Made by a program: the position numbers and the translations under genes
The notes under the pieces: generated by a model
Told to the model about the DNA's origin: nothing
What the model saw: the letters and a program-made list of their open reading frames with translations, nothing else
Database searches by the model: none
Shown: positions 6,520 through 9,237 of the stretch, in pieces
Layout of the letters: each line of letters begins with the position of its first letter
Numbering within the stretch: position 1 is the first letter of the stretch
Assembly (NCBI GenBank): GCA_028691625.1
Contig: JAQUYZ010000044.1
Location: forward strand, 1 to 9,237
Length of the DNA stretch: 9,237 nt
Direction: 5' to 3'
Source of the DNA: Eubacteriales bacterium
GTDB lineage: Bacteria > Bacillota > Clostridia > Peptostreptococcales > Anaerovoracaceae

Positions 6520-6530
6520 GGAGAAACACA

Positions 6531-6564
6531 TTGAAAAAATCTGTTACTCTTAGTATACTATAAT
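6531..6564 (+). promoter_or_regulatory. Promoter of azlCD
   Basis: TTGAAA (6531-6536) is spaced 17 bases from TATACT (6554-6559), and a perfect TATAAT overlaps at 6559-6564. The -10 lies within a 10-base perfect palindrome, TAGTATACTA (6551-6560), so the same DNA could bind polymerase in either direction or a regulator. It lies about 50 bases before azlC. Confidence 0.75.
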
Positions 6565-6613
6565 TCAGAATATTTTTGCATAAAAATCGTGAAAGACAAG
6601 AGAGCACATAAAA

Positions 6614-7330
6614 ATGAAACAAGCAATCAGGGCTGCTTTTCCGGTGACAATACCCGTTTTGCTCGGGTACCTTTCGATAGGGATTGCCTTTGGACTGTTA
6701 TTTGAAAACGCAGGATACAACTTTATATGGGCATTTTTCACAAGCCTTGTCGTTTATGCAGGCGCGATGCAATTTATCGCCGTCAGCTTTTTTTCCGGAG
6801 GAATCGGTCTGATCCAAATTGCGGTTATGACTTTGGTGGTCAATTTCAGGCACATCTTCTACGGACTGTCTTTCCTGGATCGCTTCAGCGGTATGGGAAA
6901 GACAAAATGGTACATGGCGTTTGCGCTTACCGATGAAACCTATTCTCTGCTCTGCGGTCAGCAAGCACCGTCTGGTGTGGAGGAAAAGAAATTCTATTTC
7001 TGCGTTGCATTGTTAAACCAATCCTATTGGGTACTGGGTTCCGTAATCGGATCCCTGGCCGGATCAATGATCACCTTTGATACCCAGGGAATGGATTTTG
7101 CCATGACTGCTCTGTTTATTGTGATATTCATCGATCAGTGGAAAGCCTATTCCTCACATATTCCTGCACTGATCGGGCTGGGCGGCACCGTCGCCGTATT
7201 ACTTGCCATCGGTGCGGATAACCTCGTGATTCCGTCCATGATTCTGATTGCGATCGCACTCATGCTTGCAAGAAAGCAGATTGAAGATAAGAAGCTGATC
7301 ATAACGGAAAAGGAGGACCAAATACCATGA
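6614..7330 (+). CDS. azlC: AzlC family branched-chain amino acid export permease
   Basis: The large subunit (238 aa, usual length) of the two-part AzlCD inner-membrane exporter, which moves branched-chain amino acids or analogues out of the cell in Bacillus and its relatives. Family motifs seen are GYLSIGIAFG (18-27), SLVVYAGAMQFIA (44-56), NFRHIFYGLS (77-86) and FALTDETY (103-110), followed by several hydrophobic helices and a charged tail (KQIEDKK). The ribosome site is weak (AAGAGAG, 6598-6604), but no better start is in frame. Its stop overlaps the azlD start as ATGA, indicating coupled translation. No AzlB/Lrp-type regulator or leader riboswitch is seen nearby. Exact substrate is inferred from family. 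Confidence 0.9.
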   Translation: MKQAIRAAFPVTIPVLLGYLSIGIAFGLLFENAGYNFIWAFFTSLVVYAGAMQFIAVSFFSGGIGLIQIAVMTLVVNFRHIFYGLSFLDRFSGMGKTKWYMAFALTDETYSLLCGQQAPSGVEEKKFYFCVALLNQSYWVLGSVIGSLAGSMITFDTQGMDFAMTALFIVIFIDQWKAYSSHIPALIGLGGTVAVLLAIGADNLVIPSMILIAIALMLARKQIEDKKLIITEKEDQIP

Positions 7331-7662
7331 CAATAAGCTTTGGTGAATCCCTCCTGATTATATTGATCATCGCAGTGATTACTTTCGCCCTGCGCGCTGC
7401 CCCGTTTATTTTGTTCAGCAGAACAGGCGAGACTCCGAAGGTGGTCACGTATCTTGGAAATACCCTGCCTCCTGCTGTTATGGGCATGCTGATCATCTAT
7501 TGCCTGAGAAATACCACCGTTTTAAACGCCCCCTTTGGCATTCCGGAGCTCATTGCTGTTGGAATGGTAGCCGGCCTGCACCTGTGGCGGAAGAATAACC
7601 TGCTCAGCATTCTTGGCGGCACGGTGCTCTACATGGTGCTGATCCAATTTGTGTTTGTATAA
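7327..7662 (+). CDS. azlD: AzlD family branched-chain amino acid transport protein
   Basis: The small partner subunit (111 aa) of AzlC, needed for the exporter. It has about four hydrophobic segments and the motifs ALRAAPF (21-27), LPPAVMGMLIIYCL (47-60) and LHLWRKNNLLSILGGT (84-99). AGGAGG (7311-7316), 10 bases before ATG, lies inside the end of azlC, and the four-base overlap makes this a tight operon. No terminator hairpin follows the stop codon, so transcription could continue into the EamA gene 52 bases downstream. Confidence 0.92.
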   Translation: MTISFGESLLIILIIAVITFALRAAPFILFSRTGETPKVVTYLGNTLPPAVMGMLIIYCLRNTTVLNAPFGIPELIAVGMVAGLHLWRKNNLLSILGGTVLYMVLIQFVFV

Positions 7663-7714
7663 TTGGTCTGTAAGAACTTTAATGCAGAATTTGATTTGGT
7701 GTTAGGATACGATT

Positions 7715-8605
7715 ATGACAGAACGAAATAAAGCATATCTCTATTTACTATTAGCACTGACCTCATGGGGAAGCCTTTATGTGGCGAGCAAATATGTTCT
7801 GGAAGTCGTGCCTAGCTTTACGCTGCTTTTTATAAGATATTTTATTGCGCTCTCCATTTTATTTGCTGTTTACAGGAGATATCCGAAGGCGGAAATAGAA
7901 AAAAAGGATTACAAATATCTTTTTTTAATCGGATTTGTCGGGTACTTTCTGGCCATCGGGTTCCAATTGCTGGGAACGCATTACTGCAATGCATCCATGG
8001 CATCTCTGATCACTTCGATGAATCCGGCAATGATCATTTTGCTGGCGATTCCGATTCTTCATGAAAGAATTACTCTGCACAAGGGGCTCGCAGTGAGCAT
8101 CACACTGATCGGAACAGTGGTGATCATTGGAAATCTGGGAAGCGGGAATACTGTGATCGGCGTTGTATTTTCTTTCATTTCCATGGCCGCATGGTCACTG
8201 ACTTCTGTGGTGGTACGGTTCTCCTGCCAAAAATATGATTCGATCACAGTGACGATCTACAGCATGCTGATCGGTCTGGTCTTTGCGCTGCCGGCAGCGC
8301 TTCTTGAGATGAAACTGACGGCATTCAATTTTTCGGAGATCACGTCGCCGGTTGTGATCTGGATGCTTTATATTGGAATTGTATGTACTGCCGGAGGCCT
8401 GTTGTTTTGGAACAAAGCGCTTGAGCTGGCCGACGCCGCGACCTGCTCCCTGTTTTATCCAATACAGCCCCTTACCTCTGCAATTCTGGGGGTGCTGATT
8501 TTGGGTGAGGTCCTCAGTTTAAACTTCGTAATCGGCAGTGCCCTGATCATAGGCGGAATCCTGTACGCTGTGATCGCTGAACGGAAGACGGGGAAAAATG
8601 AATAA
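7715..8605 (+). CDS. DMT superfamily transporter with two EamA domains
   Basis: A 296-aa permease with ten predicted helices built from two EamA repeats (about 8-138 and 147-287). Repeat landmarks are LHERITLHKGLAVSITLIGT (115-134) and LGEVLSLNFVIGSALIIGG (263-281). The N-terminal SWGSLYVASKYV (17-28) is typical of the family. Members export amino acids, nucleosides or other metabolites; the substrate cannot be read from sequence. The ribosome binding site is weak (TAGGA, 7703-7707). It follows azlCD on the same strand with no terminator between, so it may belong to the same transcript, grouping three small-molecule exporters. A distinct promoter in the 52-base gap is not convincing. Confidence 0.88.
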   Translation: MTERNKAYLYLLLALTSWGSLYVASKYVLEVVPSFTLLFIRYFIALSILFAVYRRYPKAEIEKKDYKYLFLIGFVGYFLAIGFQLLGTHYCNASMASLITSMNPAMIILLAIPILHERITLHKGLAVSITLIGTVVIIGNLGSGNTVIGVVFSFISMAAWSLTSVVVRFSCQKYDSITVTIYSMLIGLVFALPAALLEMKLTAFNFSEITSPVVIWMLYIGIVCTAGGLLFWNKALELADAATCSLFYPIQPLTSAILGVLILGEVLSLNFVIGSALIIGGILYAVIAERKTGKNE

Positions 8606-8631
8606 TTATCAATATTTATTGGAATTTTGTT

Positions 8632-8661
8632 TTGACAACCTGCCTCCCATTGTTATATAAT
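8632..8661 (+). promoter_or_regulatory. Consensus promoter of the tRNA-Arg gene
   Basis: A perfect TTGACA (8632-8637) and perfect TATAAT (8656-8661) are separated by 18 bases. Transcription should begin about 24 bases before the mature tRNA 5' end at 8692. Such near-ideal boxes are usual for stable RNA genes. No terminator is seen after the EamA gene, so some upstream read-through is possible. Confidence 0.9.
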
Positions 8662-8691
8662 TTACACCGTACTCTATAGCGATATGGATGC

Positions 8692-8768
8692 GCGCCCATA
8701 GCTCAGCTGGATAGAGTAGCGCACTACGAATGCGAAGGTCGGGGGTTCGAATCCCTCTGGGCGCACCA
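8692..8768 (+). tRNA. tRNA-Arg (anticodon ACG), CCA encoded
   Basis: A full cloverleaf of 77 bases. Acceptor GCGCCCA/TGGGCGC is perfectly paired. The D-arm is GCTC/GAGT, the anticodon stem GCGCA/TGCGA, the loop CTACGAA with ACG at 8726-8728, and the T-arm GGGGG-TTCGAAT-CCCTC with one G-U pair. Discriminator A is followed by genomic CCA. ACG, after conversion of A34 to inosine, reads CGU, CGC and CGA. The outermost anticodon-stem pair (27-43) is a G-A mismatch, which is unusual but does not break the fold. It is a single-gene unit with its own promoter and terminator. Confidence 0.96.
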
Positions 8769-8769
8769 C

Positions 8770-8806
8770 AAAATGATACCCGTCTAAATGGCGGGTATCA
8801 TTTTTT
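8770..8806 (+). terminator. Intrinsic terminator of the tRNA gene
   Basis: AAATGATACCCG (8771-8782) pairs with CGGGTATCATTT (8792-8803) around a nine-base loop. The T-run continues to 8806, and the stem starts two bases after the tRNA CCA. Confidence 0.93.
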
Positions 8807-8807
8807 A

Positions 8808-8828
8808 CGCCCAGAGGGATTCGAACCC
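8808..8828 (-). repeat. Inverted 21-bp copy of the tRNA-Arg 3' end
   Basis: These 21 bases are the exact reverse complement of tRNA positions 8743-8763, covering most of the T-arm and six bases of the acceptor strand. Outside them similarity stops on both sides: the T-stem partner is lost (two mismatches) and there is no CCA, so it is not a functional tRNA. It starts two bases past the terminator T-run. It could be a tRNA gene relic, a recombination scar, or an RNA-level pairing element. Confidence 0.95.
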
Positions 8829-8854
8829 GGAAGGCTATGCAAAAAGTATAATTC

Positions 8855-8863
8855 TGATATAAT
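8855..8863 (+). promoter_or_regulatory. Extended -10 promoter of the YbjQ-family gene
   Basis: TGA followed by TATAAT (8858-8863) is a perfect extended -10 in an AT-rich stretch; no good -35 is visible. It lies about 50 bases before the start codon. Confidence 0.55.
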
Positions 8864-8913
8864 TATAATAATAATTAAATTTTACATAAAAAGTATGAAA
8901 GGAGGGAGCAATC

Positions 8914-9237
8914 ATGTTGACCGTAACCACCCATTCCATTGAAGGGAAAAAAATCAGGGAATATAAAGGAATTGTTTTTGGCGAAATTATCGTCGGAATC
9001 AATGTAATCAAGGATTTCAAGGCTGGACTCACAAACTTTTTCGGCGGAAGATCCGGATCCTATGAGGAAGAGCTGGTGATGGGGAGAAATCAGGCGATTC
9101 GTGAAATGGAACAAAGAGCAGCGGACATGGGCGCAAATGGTATTGTTGGTGTAATAGTGGATTATGAAGCAATCAGCAACCAGGGCAGCAACATGCTTAT
9201 GGTGATCGCTTCAGGGACAGCAGTCGATTTGGAATAA
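8914..9237 (+). CDS. YbjQ/UPF0145 family protein (putative heavy-metal-binding domain)
   Basis: A complete 107-aa protein ending at the last base of the window. It matches the small YbjQ (UPF0145) family: [11 protein letters not shown] (44-54), then [20 protein letters not shown] (58-77) and [10 protein letters not shown] (78-87). Family members form pentameric beta-rich rings; the heavy-metal-binding name is historical and a biochemical role is not established. The metal-site cysteines of true HMA domains are absent here. AAAGGAGGG (8898-8906) with seven bases to ATG gives a strong start. There is no signal peptide, so it is probably cytoplasmic. It stands alone after the tRNA; whether more genes follow is outside the window. 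Confidence 0.92.
   Translation: MLTVTTHSIEGKKIREYKGIVFGEIIVGINVIKDFKAGLTNFFGGRSGSYEEELVMGRNQAIREMEQRAADMGANGIVGVIVDYEAISNQGSNMLMVIASGTAVDLE

Noticed and set aside
8743..8828. Integrative element attachment site (att) at the tRNA
   Set aside because: The repeat is inverted rather than direct and no integrase or element genes are present in the window.
8730..8942. Plus-strand ORF beginning MRRSGVRIPLGAP
   Set aside because: It is a translation of the tRNA 3' end, the terminator and the inverted tRNA fragment; this phrase is a well-known false protein arising from tRNA genes.
1..9237. CRISPR array, toxin-antitoxin, phage or defence system
   Set aside because: No spaced direct repeats, no nuclease, integrase, transposase or paired toxin-antitoxin genes are visible on either strand.

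Overview
The window looks like an ordinary chromosomal stretch of a spore-forming Clostridia-type Firmicute. I infer this from the moderate GC content, strong AGGAGG-type ribosome binding sites, short intergenic gaps, U-tailed intrinsic terminators, an AzlCD pair, a SleL/YaaH-like family 18 hydrolase and a forespore-type promoter. Genus cannot be set from this sequence alone. I see no phage, transposase, integrase, CRISPR array or defence system.

Layout. Bases 1-1528 hold a NiaP-like MFS (probable niacin) importer with its own promoter, palindromic elements that may be operators, and a strong terminator. A 53-aa small gene (1539-1700, minus) converges on it and is divergent from a large secreted protein (1840-4140) that joins a copper-amine-oxidase-N-like domain to a beta-propeller. 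Directly after its stop codon lies a close match to a sigma-G promoter. It precedes two small hydrophilic basic genes (44 and 53 aa) ending at a good terminator. Next come a 44-aa signal-peptide-like ORF and a GH18 protein of the cortex-lytic SleL/YaaH type (4903-5910). So 4143-5910 may be a sporulation-related block.

A minus-strand gene for a 159-aa glycine-rich membrane-associated protein (6021-6500) has a run of nine G just before its start. It is divergent from azlC-azlD (6614-7662), a two-part branched-chain amino acid exporter that overlaps by four bases. A DMT/EamA exporter follows (7715-8605), possibly read from the same promoter since no terminator intervenes.

A tRNA-Arg(ACG) gene (8692-8768) has a consensus promoter and a strong terminator. 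Immediately past the terminator is a 21-bp exact inverted copy of the tRNA 3' end, then a YbjQ/UPF0145 gene (8914-9237).

The best leads are the putative forespore small-protein operon, the inverted tRNA fragment, the G9 tract, and the 44-aa and 53-aa small genes that are easily missed. None of these demonstrates a new system; they are testable hypotheses.
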